Below the pieces are notes generated by a model. It searched no databases. It saw nothing but the letters and a program-made list of their open reading frames with translations, and was not told the DNA's origin. Source: 20CM-2-55-15 sp963738025 (GTDB lineage: Bacteria; Acidobacteriota; Terriglobia; 20CM-2-55-15). From it: a stretch of 64,000 nt of DNA. Every line of letters starts with the position of its first letter. The first letter of the stretch is position 1. Of the stretch, positions 52,301 to 61,067 are shown piece after piece. The position numbers were made by a program, and so were the translations under genes. The stretch spans positions 186,001-250,000 of the forward strand of contig CAVTWA010000006.1 of assembly GCA_963738025.1 (NCBI GenBank), written 5' to 3'.

Positions 52301-54280
52301 ACCCTGGCACCGGGTTGGCCGGCGAGTCGATCAGCATACCGTTCACGAGCGGCGACACTGCCGCGACATCCGCGACCTTGATGCCGTTCAGAGTTGTGCT
52401 GCCCGCGACGTAAGAGGTATTCGCCGGCACCGTGTCGCGCAGCATGACGTTCGCGGCATCGACACTGCCCACGTTCTTTACCGTGATGGTGTAACGCATC
52501 GTGTCGCCGGGGAGCAGAAAATTCGGGTTGCCCAGATACGTGGAGATCTTCAGCACCTGGAAGGACGGAGCCGTCGGCGCCGTCGTGATCGTCACGCGCG
52601 TCGGGTCTTCGCCGCCGGCCACAGTCGGATCGGCCGTACCATTGACATTCGGGTCATCGCTCCAGGCGAAGGTCGTGCCATTGGCAAAGAGCGTCGCCTG
52701 ATTCGTGACAACCGCCCCATTGGTGAGGTTCTGCTGGAGTGTGATGTCGAACTGGATCAGGGCCTCGCTGTTGGCGGCAAGGTTCAGATTACGAATGTCG
52801 ATAACACCGGTGCCTTTAGCGCCGGCCGTATTATTTGTGGCGCTGGCGTCGGCGCCCTGCGGGAACGAGATAAGGTTGAGCGTGCCGGGCGCGAAATCCG
52901 CCTGCGCGTTCAGAGCATCCATCTCGTCGAAGATCCGGAAATTGCCGAGCGCCTGACCGGTCGTGCGGAAGCGCAGCGTATAGCGCAGCCTGTCGCCAGG
53001 CGCGGCTGTTTTGGCAGGGTTGACACTGCTCGTGAGATCCGCGACGGTCTTGTCGAAGGTATATCCTGCCGCGATCGCCGGAAGCGTCACAGTGAAGGCA
53101 TCCTGATTATCCAGGATGCCGGGTGTACCGTTGGTCAAGGCACCTGTAAAAGTCTTGCGGCTCGGATTGCTGCTGTCGGCATTAAACCATTGCATAGCGC
53201 CCGCGACGTTGGTGAGCGCGACGCCGTTCTGCGTATTGCGCGTCGAGCTGGGTCCGGTAACGGACGATCAGCCGCTCAGTCGGGCCGATCCTTCCTGCGG
53301 CTGTCAGCACGTTGATGTCGAGCTGGCAGTTGGGCGCAGCGTTATAGGTGAACGAGTAGTCGGTGCCCTGGTTAAGCGGCCCCTTGCCCGCGACCGTAGT
53401 GACGCCGTCGGCCGCGAAGACTTGCGCGCTCACGATTGCGGGCGTCAGATTGCACATGCCGCCGTTCGCGCCGTGGGGCAACAGATCTCGGAGGGACACG
53501 TTCCAGGCCTCGCCTTGTCCGGTATTCTGGACGTCAATGCCGAAATTACCGGGCTGTCCCGGAGTCATCGTCGCCGGGCCCGACTTCCGCAGCACGAGCG
53601 TCGGGTTGGTGATCGTCGGCGGCGGCAGCGTAAATTGTCCGACCAGGTTTGCGGTGTTTACAAGGTTCTCTCGCGTAAGAAATTCGGACACCGGATTACC
53701 GTTGCTGTCCACAAAACTCATGCCCAACGTGTAATCCACTCCACCAACCTTGAACGTCGTGGGCGTCGGTGAGGAGTTAAACGTCACTCGGTCGGTACAC
53801 CCTTCTCCGGGCGGAGTCGGATAGGGACAGGGATTCAGATTGTTCGGAGTCTCTTCGTGGTGAAACTGAAAAGTGAAGGTCAATGGACCGGTCTGGACGC
53901 CATCCACGCTGAGCAGGAGGACAACATCGAGCTGAACCGCCGTTAAAGAAGGATCGTTAGATCGGGAAATTCCGATGCGTAAATGTGCCAAGAGGAAAGA
54001 AGGGAGTGGGCACAGGCGGCAACGTCTGAGGGCCCGGGATCTGCTCGGTTAAAGTCATATCCGCTCTGCGCACCGGATGTGGTGCCCCAATTGATGCTCG
54101 AGGTCGGCACGCCGTTTGTGATAACGGGTTGACCCGTCTTCAGTGAGGGATCACTACTCACTGCGTTATGCCAGTTTCCGCTAACGGATATGAAAGTGAT
54201 CTGAGACGCCGACGCGGTTCCGGTCAGAACCGTGACGGCCAGTTGCAAAAACCAATGCGCTCAGATAATGATTTTTTCAT
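46380..54280 (-). pseudogene. giant DUF11 surface protein, four 5' frame disruptions
   Basis: If repaired, about 2,630 residues. Parts in order: signal (MKKSLSERIGF then LAVTVLTGTASAS), a choice-of-anchor-K-like domain (ITFISVSGNWHNAV, FQFHHEETPNN), three tandem modules of about 500 residues, further DUF11 repeats, SdrD_B-like domains (WYDANFDNVQDSRERAMSGW; KIFNDKNRNGRQDDGEEGLA) and an OmpA-like C-terminus (IDLLDAAFEPGTTDIRDEW). Frame breaks: a missing base in the A-run at 54247-54251, and extra bases near 54036, 53959 and 53239. The other 6.8 kb are clean. Operon position, 43 bp after the AgmX/PglI gene, points to it as the operon's cargo. Confidence 0.75.
49092..53586 (-). repeat. three tandem 1.5-kb coding modules
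   Basis: Units begin at KSGPAT codons at 53586, 52076 and 50582 and the third ends near 49092. Unit lengths are about 503, 498 and 497 codons. Each holds KSGPAT..., a RYRTQLDANTQNGVTLTNVA segment, FDKTVA.LTSGVNPATTA and KISTYLRDPN. The paralogue at 17062-21450 has one unit. Confidence 0.85.
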
Positions 54281-54323
54281 TTGCGTTTTACCCCGAGGGG
54301 AAGTCGCGTTCAGACCACCGTCT

Positions 54324-55394
54324 TCACGACGCCGGCAGGAAGTCGATCGGGTACACGATCGTTACGGCCTGCACGCCTTCTTTCGCGCCGAAATTCATCG
54401 TCTTGACGCGGCCCACGACTTGAGAGGCGAGATCCGGCGCATTCATGTCACTCGACTGCAGCGCGCACATCGATACGCTGCCGTCCGGTTCGATCGTCAG
54501 GCGCAGCACCATCTGTCCTTTCAACGCAGGGTTATTGCGTAATTCCCGGTTGTACAGCCGGTAGAACGACGCCTTGTAGCGATCGAACACAATCTGGATT
54601 TCTTCGTCGGTGCGGGAACCGCCCGGTCCGCTGCGCGCCTTTGGCCGGTCATCGCTGCCGCTGACCGAGGTGATCGAGCTTTTCGCGCGGCTTACCGCCA
54701 CGCCAGGCATCCCGCCGCCTCCGCCTCCACTGCCGCCGTAGCCGCTGCCACCATATCCGCCGCCGCCGTTACCACCGCCACCGCCTCCACCACCACCGCC
54801 TCCAACGCGGCGGTTGAGTGAGGCGACGTTGATGCCACCACTCGAACCCGGCGTCGTGCTGGCCAGCAGGGACGGTGACGATGCTTTGCCGACTTCATCG
54901 GCAGCAGCGTGACGTGCTTCGGCTCCGAGCTTCGGCGCGACAGTGTCCTGCGCCATGCTCGCGAGCTTGTCCTTGAACGCGAGGATGCCGACCTTTCCAG
55001 GCTTCGGATCCGGCTGCGATTCGACCTTATATCCCTCCGCCGGACCTGGCGGGAGTTCCTTCGGTCCAGGTTTATCAGGACCTGGAGCCGCGTTCGGTTT
55101 CGGTTTCGCTGCGGGTGCGGGCGCCCCTGCCGGGGCACCGGCCGCAATTTTTTCCAGCCCCAGACCCACCGGAACCGCGCGCGCGCGCACCGGGATCTCG
55201 GGTGGATGATAAAAAACGATGTCGAGCTCTTTGTCGTTTTTGGTAGGCGCGCTGCGAAGCAGCGTTTGCGCCCCGACGAGCATGAGCAAAGCCACCACAG
55301 GAATATGGATCGCGATGCTCGTCAACATACTGCTCGCCGACAGAGCTCCAGACATTTTCAACTTGCTGCTTTTGGTTTCCATGGTTGTCACCAC
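54324..55394 (-). CDS. AgmX/PglI-type TonB-like energy transducer
   Basis: A 356-residue protein: a cytosolic N-terminus, one membrane helix (SIAIHIPVVALLMLVGAQTL), a long Pro/Ala/Lys linker (AGAPAGAPAPAAKPKPNAAP), a Gly-rich tract (GGGGGGGGNGGGGYGGSGYG), and a C-terminal globular domain (IQIVFDRYKASFYRLYNREL, GQMVLRLTIEPDGSVSMCAL, VVGRVKTMNFGAKEG). The last is the AgmX/PglI C-terminal, TonB-like domain. With ExbB and two ExbD beside it, it should transmit proton-motive energy across the periplasm. A GTG at 55394 follows GAGGTGGTTGC; an ATG at 55382 is possible. Confidence 0.85.
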   Translation of the reverse strand: MVTTMETKSSKLKMSGALSASSMLTSIAIHIPVVALLMLVGAQTLLRSAPTKNDKELDIVFYHPPEIPVRARAVPVGLGLEKIAAGAPAGAPAPAAKPKPNAAPGPDKPGPKELPPGPAEGYKVESQPDPKPGKVGILAFKDKLASMAQDTVAPKLGAEARHAAADEVGKASSPSLLASTTPGSSGGINVASLNRRVGGGGGGGGGGGNGGGGYGGSGYGGSGGGGGGMPGVAVSRAKSSITSVSGSDDRPKARSGPGGSRTDEEIQIVFDRYKASFYRLYNRELRNNPALKGQMVLRLTIEPDGSVSMCALQSSDMNAPDLASQVVGRVKTMNFGAKEGVQAVTIVYPIDFLPAS

Positions 55395-55403
55395 GCAACC
55401 ACC

Positions 55404-55871
55404 TCAATTGGTCGCGATAAATTCAATCTTTAGATCCTCGAGTCCGGATTTCGCGGAGTCGATAATGCGCAGAACACCTTCGTAGTTCAGGCGGTCGTCC
55501 GCGGCCAGGAACAGGACGCGCTTTTCAGCGGGCTGGCTGCCCAGGATCTCCGCCACGCGACCAGGCAATTCGGTCGCAGAAATCTTTTGATCGGCCAGGG
55601 TCACCTGGCAGTTCGCCGGAACGCCCTCGCCTTGCGGCGGCGCGAGAATCGGGCAGGACTCGGGTCCCACACTCAGAATCAGTTGCGCTTCCGCCGACTG
55701 CGCGGGTACCGCATCGGCCGAGCTTCGAGGAATGTCGACGTTGTAGCCCTGCATGAGCAGGGGAACGACGACCATGAAGATGATCAGCAGCACGAGCACC
55801 ACGTCAACAAGCGGCGTGATATTGATGTCGGACTGCAGTTCAGAACCTGATGCGCTTCCGTTGAGCTGCAT
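55404..55871 (-). CDS. ExbD/TolR family protein, second copy
   Basis: A 155-residue ExbD-type protein. SDINITPLVDVVLVLLIIFM is the single helix with the catalytic Asp; the periplasmic part (YNVDIPRSSADAVPAQ, LFLAADDRLNYEGVLRIIDS) is the usual ExbD domain, enlarged by a Pro/Cys-containing insertion (ESCPILAPPQGEGVPANC). Its start lies four bases after the first ExbD gene. Two different ExbD proteins may form a heteromeric channel with ExbB. Confidence 0.9.
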   Translation of the reverse strand: MQLNGSASGSELQSDINITPLVDVVLVLLIIFMVVVPLLMQGYNVDIPRSSADAVPAQSAEAQLILSVGPESCPILAPPQGEGVPANCQVTLADQKISATELPGRVAEILGSQPAEKRVLFLAADDRLNYEGVLRIIDSAKSGLEDLKIEFIATN

Positions 55872-55875
55872 GGTT

Positions 55876-56292
55876 TCATTCCCCCTTTGCGCCGGCGCGC
55901 TTAGCGATCAATCCCACGCCGCGGAAACCCGCCTGGTCGATCGCTTCCATCGCCTGCCGGACTTCGCGGAAGTTGAGCTTGGCGTCTCCCCGGAGCACGA
56001 CTTTAGGGTCGTGCTCCGCACCCACCGCCGCGCTGAGAGCTTCGCCGAAATGTTCGGCGGCGACTTTCTGATCGTTGACCCAGAGCGCGCCGCTCTCGTC
56101 GATCGAGACGAGGATCCGGCCTCGTTCATCACCCTGCTGGACCGGCTTCGCCGTATTCGGCAAATTGACGTCGGGGCCCTTCCGCATCTCCGGCGCCATC
56201 ACCATGAAGATGATCAGCAGCACGAGCACTACGTCGACAAGCGGCGTGATGTTAATCGCCGCCTGCATTCTGGCCGGCTCACCGAGCCGCAT
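55876..56292 (-). CDS. ExbD/TolR family protein, first copy
   Basis: A 138-residue ExbD: QAAINITPLVDVVLVLLIIF carries the proton-channel Asp; DVNLPNTAKP and KVVLRGDAKLNFREVRQAME form the periplasmic domain. It has the plain form, without the insertion seen in the next gene. GGAGG eight bases upstream supports the ATG at 56292; an earlier ATG at 56307 would overlap ExbB more. The 3' end of the ExbB gene overlaps the start by about 14 bases. Confidence 0.9.
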   Translation of the reverse strand: MRLGEPARMQAAINITPLVDVVLVLLIIFMVMAPEMRKGPDVNLPNTAKPVQQGDERGRILVSIDESGALWVNDQKVAAEHFGEALSAAVGAEHDPKVVLRGDAKLNFREVRQAMEAIDQAGFRGVGLIAKRAGAKGE

Positions 56293-57016
56293 AGGCATGT
56301 CCTCCATTGGTGACCGGCACCTTCACGTTTTGCTCGAGCTCGACGTCCAGGACTTTGGTCTCGGGTATCTTGAACAGGCAGTTCACGAGCTGGGTCGAAG
56401 CCCGGTTCATCTCGACGTGAAACGTCTCGATTTTGCCGGTGAAGTGGTTGAAGGCGACCACGGCCGGGATAGCGACGAAAATGCCCAGGGCCGTAGAGAC
56501 GAGGGCCTCAGCGATACCGCCCGATACAACAGACATTCCGCCGGAGCCGGTGGCCGCAATATTCCGGAAAGCGTTAATGATTCCGACTACGGTGCCGAAA
56601 AGTCCTATAAAGGGAGCCGTAGAACCGATCGTAGCCAGAAAGCCGAGACCGCCCTTCAACTGGATCAGGGTCTCGGAAAGGGAGTCCCGTAGTGCGCTTG
56701 TGACGAGCTCGAGCGAAGCGTTCTGATCGCCTCCGCTCTTGCGGACGCCGTCATACTCGTGGATGCCGGCCGAAACCACCTGCGCGACGTAGGAATTCTC
56801 GTGCTGCGATACGCCATTGATGAGGTCCTGGACCTTTCCGCCGTGGAGAAACTTCTTAAACACGGGCTTGAACGACTGCGACTGGCGCCACGCCCCGCTC
56901 AAACGCCGGTGCTTGTCCACGATCACACCGATGGAAACAACGGAGAGTACGGCAAGGCAAATCATCACCGCGCCTCCGAAGAATCCGACGTGTCCGATTA
57001 ATTCTGTAAATGTCAT
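56279..57016 (-). CDS. MotA/TolQ/ExbB proton channel protein
   Basis: A 245-residue ExbB-type protein: membrane helix one (GFFGGAVMICLAVLSVVSIG), a cytosolic loop, then two helices with LGFLATIGSTAPFIGLFGTV and GIAEALVSTALGIFVAIPAV, the conserved TolQ/ExbB motifs. It forms the proton-driven core with the two ExbD proteins. AGGAGGAAAAA precedes the ATG. The start overlaps the stop of the preceding gene by four bases (ATGA). The non-Ton, non-Tol context suggests a dedicated system. Confidence 0.95.
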   Translation of the reverse strand: MTFTELIGHVGFFGGAVMICLAVLSVVSIGVIVDKHRRLSGAWRQSQSFKPVFKKFLHGGKVQDLINGVSQHENSYVAQVVSAGIHEYDGVRKSGGDQNASLELVTSALRDSLSETLIQLKGGLGFLATIGSTAPFIGLFGTVVGIINAFRNIAATGSGGMSVVSGGIAEALVSTALGIFVAIPAVVAFNHFTGKIETFHVEMNRASTQLVNCLFKIPETKVLDVELEQNVKVPVTNGGHAYAAR

Positions 57017-57483
57017 TTTTTCCTCCTCTGCGCCGCAGCGTTGGGCTGCGCCGCATTCGTTTTGGCCGGCGCACCGTCAGGGCGTGCCGTTTCCGATCTG
57101 ATTTCGTAGTAGCTGAGCATCCTCATGAAAACATCCTTATCGATGGGTTGCCTCGAGTCGTCGAGTAACGTCGAGATGCCCTGGACATTGCCCATTTCCG
57201 AGCTCTTCCAGGGAACAATGACCAGAGCCTTGGGCGCTTCCTGGTTACCCAGGATCGACATACCGAGCGCCTTTCCTCCGGGGACACTGATCAACTTTCC
57301 GTCTTCATCCTTTTTGGGCTGCGCGTCTTCAGGCTGAGCCGGTGCGGCTGTCGGCGGCACCTGCACTGTTTCCGTCTTTACCTGCGCGTCTTGCGGTTGT
57401 TTCTGTTCCTGCGCTCTCCCCAACAGGGGAAAGCAGGAACAGAAGAGGCACAAGAGACACAAGAATCGCCGTCGCAACATCAC
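57013..57483 (-). CDS. small exported protein of the ExbB operon
   Basis: A 156-residue exported protein (MMLRRRFLCLLCLFCSCFPL signal, cleaved near GRA). The mature part has a Gln/Pro/Lys-rich linker (QPQDAQVKTETVQVPPTAAP) and a small domain (SILGNQEAPKALVIVPWKSS, FMRMLSYYEIRSETARPDGA). No known family. It overlaps both neighbours by ATGA, so it belongs in the operon and is probably a periplasmic accessory of the channel. Confidence 0.7.
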   Translation of the reverse strand: MMLRRRFLCLLCLFCSCFPLLGRAQEQKQPQDAQVKTETVQVPPTAAPAQPEDAQPKKDEDGKLISVPGGKALGMSILGNQEAPKALVIVPWKSSEMGNVQGISTLLDDSRQPIDKDVFMRMLSYYEIRSETARPDGAPAKTNAAQPNAAAQRRKK

Positions 57484-60400
57484 TTCTTCTCCTTTTTGCC
57501 GCCGCGGTTCTTAAGGTCGGCAATCCATTTCACGACGTCGGCGTCATCGGGAGACAGCCTGCTGTAGGCTTCGTAGTGCTCCAGCGCGCAGGCGTAATCG
57601 CCGAGATAGATGTCGCACACAATGCCGAGGTTCCTGTGCGCATACTGGAAGTCGGCGGACTCTGCCAGGGCTGACTCATAACTGGCGCGGGCTTTCGCGA
57701 AATCTTTCCTGCGCCCCTGCAACATGCCGAGCTCGTTGTAGGCAGCAGGCAGATGTGGATTCAATTTCAGCGCGGTGTTCAGGCTGGCCTCGGCGCTATC
57801 CAGGTCGCCGGTGCGCGCGTATGCCATGCCGAGATCGATGTGGGCAGCCGTTAACGCAGTCAATGCGGGCGCCTGTCCGGTTACCTTGAGCAACAGGGCG
57901 ATTCCCGGTTCGTACTGCTCCTCTCTCAGCGTGCGCACTGCCGCCTCGTAGTCGGCCCGCATTTCGTCCGTGACTTGCAACGATGTCGGGTCGGCGGCAT
58001 CGATCACGCCCAGGAAGCCGCTGCTCATTTCGTGTTTCGCGTAGCGGGCCGGCATCAGCTCGGTAAGCCTGCTAAGACTCTTTGCGGTCCACTCATTGAA
58101 GAGGCCGGCGTGCAGCAATTCCATGTTTTTCTCATGGACGTTGATGGCTTTCTCCTCGAACGGAAAGGCTGTCTCATCGAGGTCCATCTCGAAGGCTTCC
58201 AGATCCGCGGGCTTCAAGTCGGCCGGGCGTTCGGACTCAATCAGTGAGCGGCTGAAATTGAAGTAGGTTTCGGCCATGTAATATGTCGCGGCCGCCGTGA
58301 CGTCGTCGATTCCGTAATCCACGAGCTGGCCCATGGCCTTGATCGTGGCATCCATGTGCTGCTGTTTGTTCTGCAGGCTGGCCTCGAATGGTTGCCGCAG
58401 CTTGACAACAGCGAAGTCCTCGTAAAGCTGCGCTGCGAGTACCAGTGCCGAACGGGCCGCAAGCGTCCGCGTCCGGCCGGTTCTCTCGGATCCGGCTTCG
58501 GCATCGACCCGTACGATTTGCGCGAGTTCTTTGCGATAGGCCGCTTCGTCATGCGCCGCCTTGTACATCTCGGCGATCTTGAAACGCGTCTCGACGGCGG
58601 GCTCAACCGGCTTCGGAAACTCGTTCACATAGCGGATGTACGAAGCCAACGCACGGTCCCGGGAATTGGATTGCTCGTAGAGTTCTCCTGCTGTGAGCAG
58701 GGCCTCGCTGCGCAACGCCGGATCGGTGGACTTGGATGCGATGCTGTCGTATTCGCCGGCGGCGCGCGCCAGCTGACCGCTCTGCCGGTAGGCATAGGCG
58801 ATCTGTTTGGAAGCCTCGAGCTGCAGTTTATTCTCGGGGAACGAGCTGCGAAACGCTTCGAGCACCTGCACCGCCGCTGTCCAGTCCTGCAGCTTGATCA
58901 GCGCGGCGCCTGCGTCGTATTCGGCATTCGGCCGGATGCTGGAGGTAGGCGCTGCCGAGCGAATCCTCAGGAAGTGATCGGCAGCCGCTCGATAGTCTTC
59001 TGCCTCGTTTGCTTGTTCGCCCTGCTTGTAGATCGATGCCGCGAGGTTGTCGACCAACGAAGCGTGCGACTCGTCACTTTCCGGCGTGACCGCCAGCACC
59101 TGGGCATAACCGTGTTCGGCCTGCGGGTAGTCCGCGAGTTCGAACGAGCCGTGCGCAACGACGATCCAAGCGGAACGCCGGATTCCCGCTTCGGCTCCAG
59201 GATAGTTATCGATGAGACGCTGAGCGGACCCGACCGCGGCGCGGTAGTCCTTCATCTCGTACATGTCATCGGCCGCCGCTCCCAGAATCGGCGCGGCCTG
59301 CTCGTGGGTCGGGAAAGCGTCGGCAAATTTGAGCGAGCTTGCAACCGTGTCGCGTTTCACGGCTTCCTGCTGCTCGGCGCCAGCGGACTTCAGCTGCTGG
59401 CGGAATGCGTAGACCGCGGCGTAACCCGCATCTGCCGACCTGGCGTGCTGCGGGTATCCATAAGCCGTGCGCTCATACTGCTTCGCCGCCTCGCCGAAAT
59501 CCTGATTCTCGAGCCGAAGGTCCGCCAGTTCGTAGTTGATCGAGGGCGATTCGGCGTCCTTCGGGAACGACTCGAGGTAGCCGCCGTACCATCGGATCGC
59601 CTCGTGATAGTCTGCAAGCTTCTCGGCTGCGTCGTCAGTGCTCTGATATTCGGCGTGATAATGCGTCGCGAGGTCCTTCAGGTTCGTCTTCAGGTAGGCC
59701 AGCACTTCGGGTGACTCTTCGGGGTTGAAGTGCTGCCAGTACTCTGCCTGCAGTCCGTATCTCGACGCGAAGTCCCGCTTGGACTCCAGCACGAGCTGAG
59801 GAAATCCGCCCTTTGTGAACGTCTCCACGATGCGCATGCTGAAACGCGGCGCATTACGATGGAACGGATAGAGCGCTACGAACGTCTTGAAGGTCTTCGC
59901 CGCGTCGTCATAACGCAGCTTCTCCAGGTAGTGATCGCCGAGATTGTTGTAAACGCGGTCTTCGTAGGGGCGATTGCCGAATTTCGAGTAGTACTCCCGG
60001 ACGACATCGGAGCCGCCGAGATTGCTGAAGCTGAGGCTGATGACTCGATAGGTATCGGCGACGCGTTTTTCATCCTCTTCCTCGTGCGTCTGATCGAAGT
60101 CATAGCCAATCGATACCTTGTAGTCGAGGAGAGCCATGTACTTGTGCAGGGCTTCCTCATAGAACTCCTGCTTGTAGAACGTCCACCCGAGCTTGTAGAG
60201 AGCGAGCTCGTAATACGACGAATTGGCGCCCAGGTTGATGATCGCGCTATAGGCGTTCTCGGCGTCGCGATATTTTCTGCGCGTGAAGAAGTACTCACCC
60301 CGCCGGAACTGCACCTCGTCGAAGTGCACGGAATTCGGATTCGCGCTGATCAGGCGCTCCATAGTTTCCATCGCCTCATCGGTGCGGCCGAGTTCGTCGT

Positions 60401-61067
60401 ACGCGCGCGCCATCTGATAGAGGACCTGGTCGCTGTTCTTATAACTGGGGTACTCGGTGAGGAGCCGATTATAAAGAGCGATCGCCTCGAGCGGCCCCGC
60501 GGGATCTGCGCCGGCGCGTACCGCGTCGGGCGTGGCGGCGGTGTTGGCGCCTGTCGGAATCGCGGCCTCCGTAGTCGTGCGCCGCTCGAAATCCTGATCG
60601 GATTCCCGCAAGCCGGCGCCGGCTGGTGCCGCGGCCGGATCGGGCCTGCCGGTCTGAGTGTCGTCGATTGCTCTGGGCTGCGGAGCGGCCAATTCCCGCG
60701 GCCTGGTACCTGTGTTTATTCCGAACTGCTTCTCGAGTTGCAGGTCCGCGAGACGACGCATCGCTTCCGGCGTCATCGTAGTCTCCGGTGTCTCGTCGAG
60801 GAAGCGGCGGTAGTTCTGCATGGCCTGCTCCAGGCCCTGCTCGACTTTCACCTCCTGCACATCCGGACGTACGTTACGCAGCTCCGCCAATGTCCCTGTC
60901 GTCGTTACCGGTTTGTTCACGCGCGCGGCGCAGCCGGCGGCGAAAGCCAGCACAAACACCAGCGTCATGGGGAAGAGAGTTGCAGGCGTGGTCTGTGACC
61001 GCGCGTTCTTCCTGGAGTCAGTGAAATGTGCGCGGTCAGAGACCGCGCCTACAGTAACAAGGCGCAT
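57480..61067 (-). CDS. giant TPR lipoprotein
   Basis: About 1,195 residues (or 1,162 from the ATG at 60968). FVLAFAAGCAARVNK is a lipoprotein signal with Cys in AAGC. The rest is TPR repeats, for example LLTEYPSYKNSDQVLYQMAR, AYDELGRTDEAMETMERLIS and LNTALKLNPHLPAAYNELGM at the end. Such scaffolds gather partners in the periplasm. The 5' end is peculiar: the first 34 codons run through an inverted repeat (60981-61053), so the real start may be 60968 with the repeat as spacer. The ATG at 61067 overlaps the preceding stop and follows GGAGGGACAGTG. The next gene overlaps by four bases. Confidence 0.8.
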   Translation of the reverse strand: MRLVTVGAVSDRAHFTDSRKNARSQTTPATLFPMTLVFVLAFAAGCAARVNKPVTTTGTLAELRNVRPDVQEVKVEQGLEQAMQNYRRFLDETPETTMTPEAMRRLADLQLEKQFGINTGTRPRELAAPQPRAIDDTQTGRPDPAAAPAGAGLRESDQDFERRTTTEAAIPTGANTAATPDAVRAGADPAGPLEAIALYNRLLTEYPSYKNSDQVLYQMARAYDELGRTDEAMETMERLISANPNSVHFDEVQFRRGEYFFTRRKYRDAENAYSAIINLGANSSYYELALYKLGWTFYKQEFYEEALHKYMALLDYKVSIGYDFDQTHEEEDEKRVADTYRVISLSFSNLGGSDVVREYYSKFGNRPYEDRVYNNLGDHYLEKLRYDDAAKTFKTFVALYPFHRNAPRFSMRIVETFTKGGFPQLVLESKRDFASRYGLQAEYWQHFNPEESPEVLAYLKTNLKDLATHYHAEYQSTDDAAEKLADYHEAIRWYGGYLESFPKDAESPSINYELADLRLENQDFGEAAKQYERTAYGYPQHARSADAGYAAVYAFRQQLKSAGAEQQEAVKRDTVASSLKFADAFPTHEQAAPILGAAADDMYEMKDYRAAVGSAQRLIDNYPGAEAGIRRSAWIVVAHGSFELADYPQAEHGYAQVLAVTPESDESHASLVDNLAASIYKQGEQANEAEDYRAAADHFLRIRSAAPTSSIRPNAEYDAGAALIKLQDWTAAVQVLEAFRSSFPENKLQLEASKQIAYAYRQSGQLARAAGEYDSIASKSTDPALRSEALLTAGELYEQSNSRDRALASYIRYVNEFPKPVEPAVETRFKIAEMYKAAHDEAAYRKELAQIVRVDAEAGSERTGRTRTLAARSALVLAAQLYEDFAVVKLRQPFEASLQNKQQHMDATIKAMGQLVDYGIDDVTAAATYYMAETYFNFSRSLIESERPADLKPADLEAFEMDLDETAFPFEEKAINVHEKNMELLHAGLFNEWTAKSLSRLTELMPARYAKHEMSSGFLGVIDAADPTSLQVTDEMRADYEAAVRTLREEQYEPGIALLLKVTGQAPALTALTAAHIDLGMAYARTGDLDSAEASLNTALKLNPHLPAAYNELGMLQGRRKDFAKARASYESALAESADFQYAHRNLGIVCDIYLGDYACALEHYEAYSRLSPDDADVVKWIADLKNRGGKKEKK
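60981..61053. repeat. GCGCGGTC inverted repeat across the TPR gene start
   Basis: AGGCGTGGTCTGTGACCGCG (from 60985) and CGCGGTCAGAGACCGCGCCT (to 61050) are imperfect inverted copies, each a near-palindrome, about 25 bp apart. This is the form of a REP pair; REP insertion into coding sequence is unusual, so the gene probably starts after it. Confidence 0.65.

Noticed and set aside
46839..53315. Very long open frames on the plus strand (up to about 1,246 codons) opposite the giant DUF11 gene
   Set aside because: They are Arg/His-rich antisense translations that mirror codon bias of the repeated gene; they lack starts with ribosome binding sites and recognisable domains.
49092..53586. CRISPR-like or satellite array
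   Set aside because: The periodicity is 1.5 kb, in frame, and encodes protein domains.
54700..54810. GCC/CCG-rich tract as a possible regulatory repeat
   Set aside because: It encodes the Gly-rich linker of the TonB-like protein in frame.
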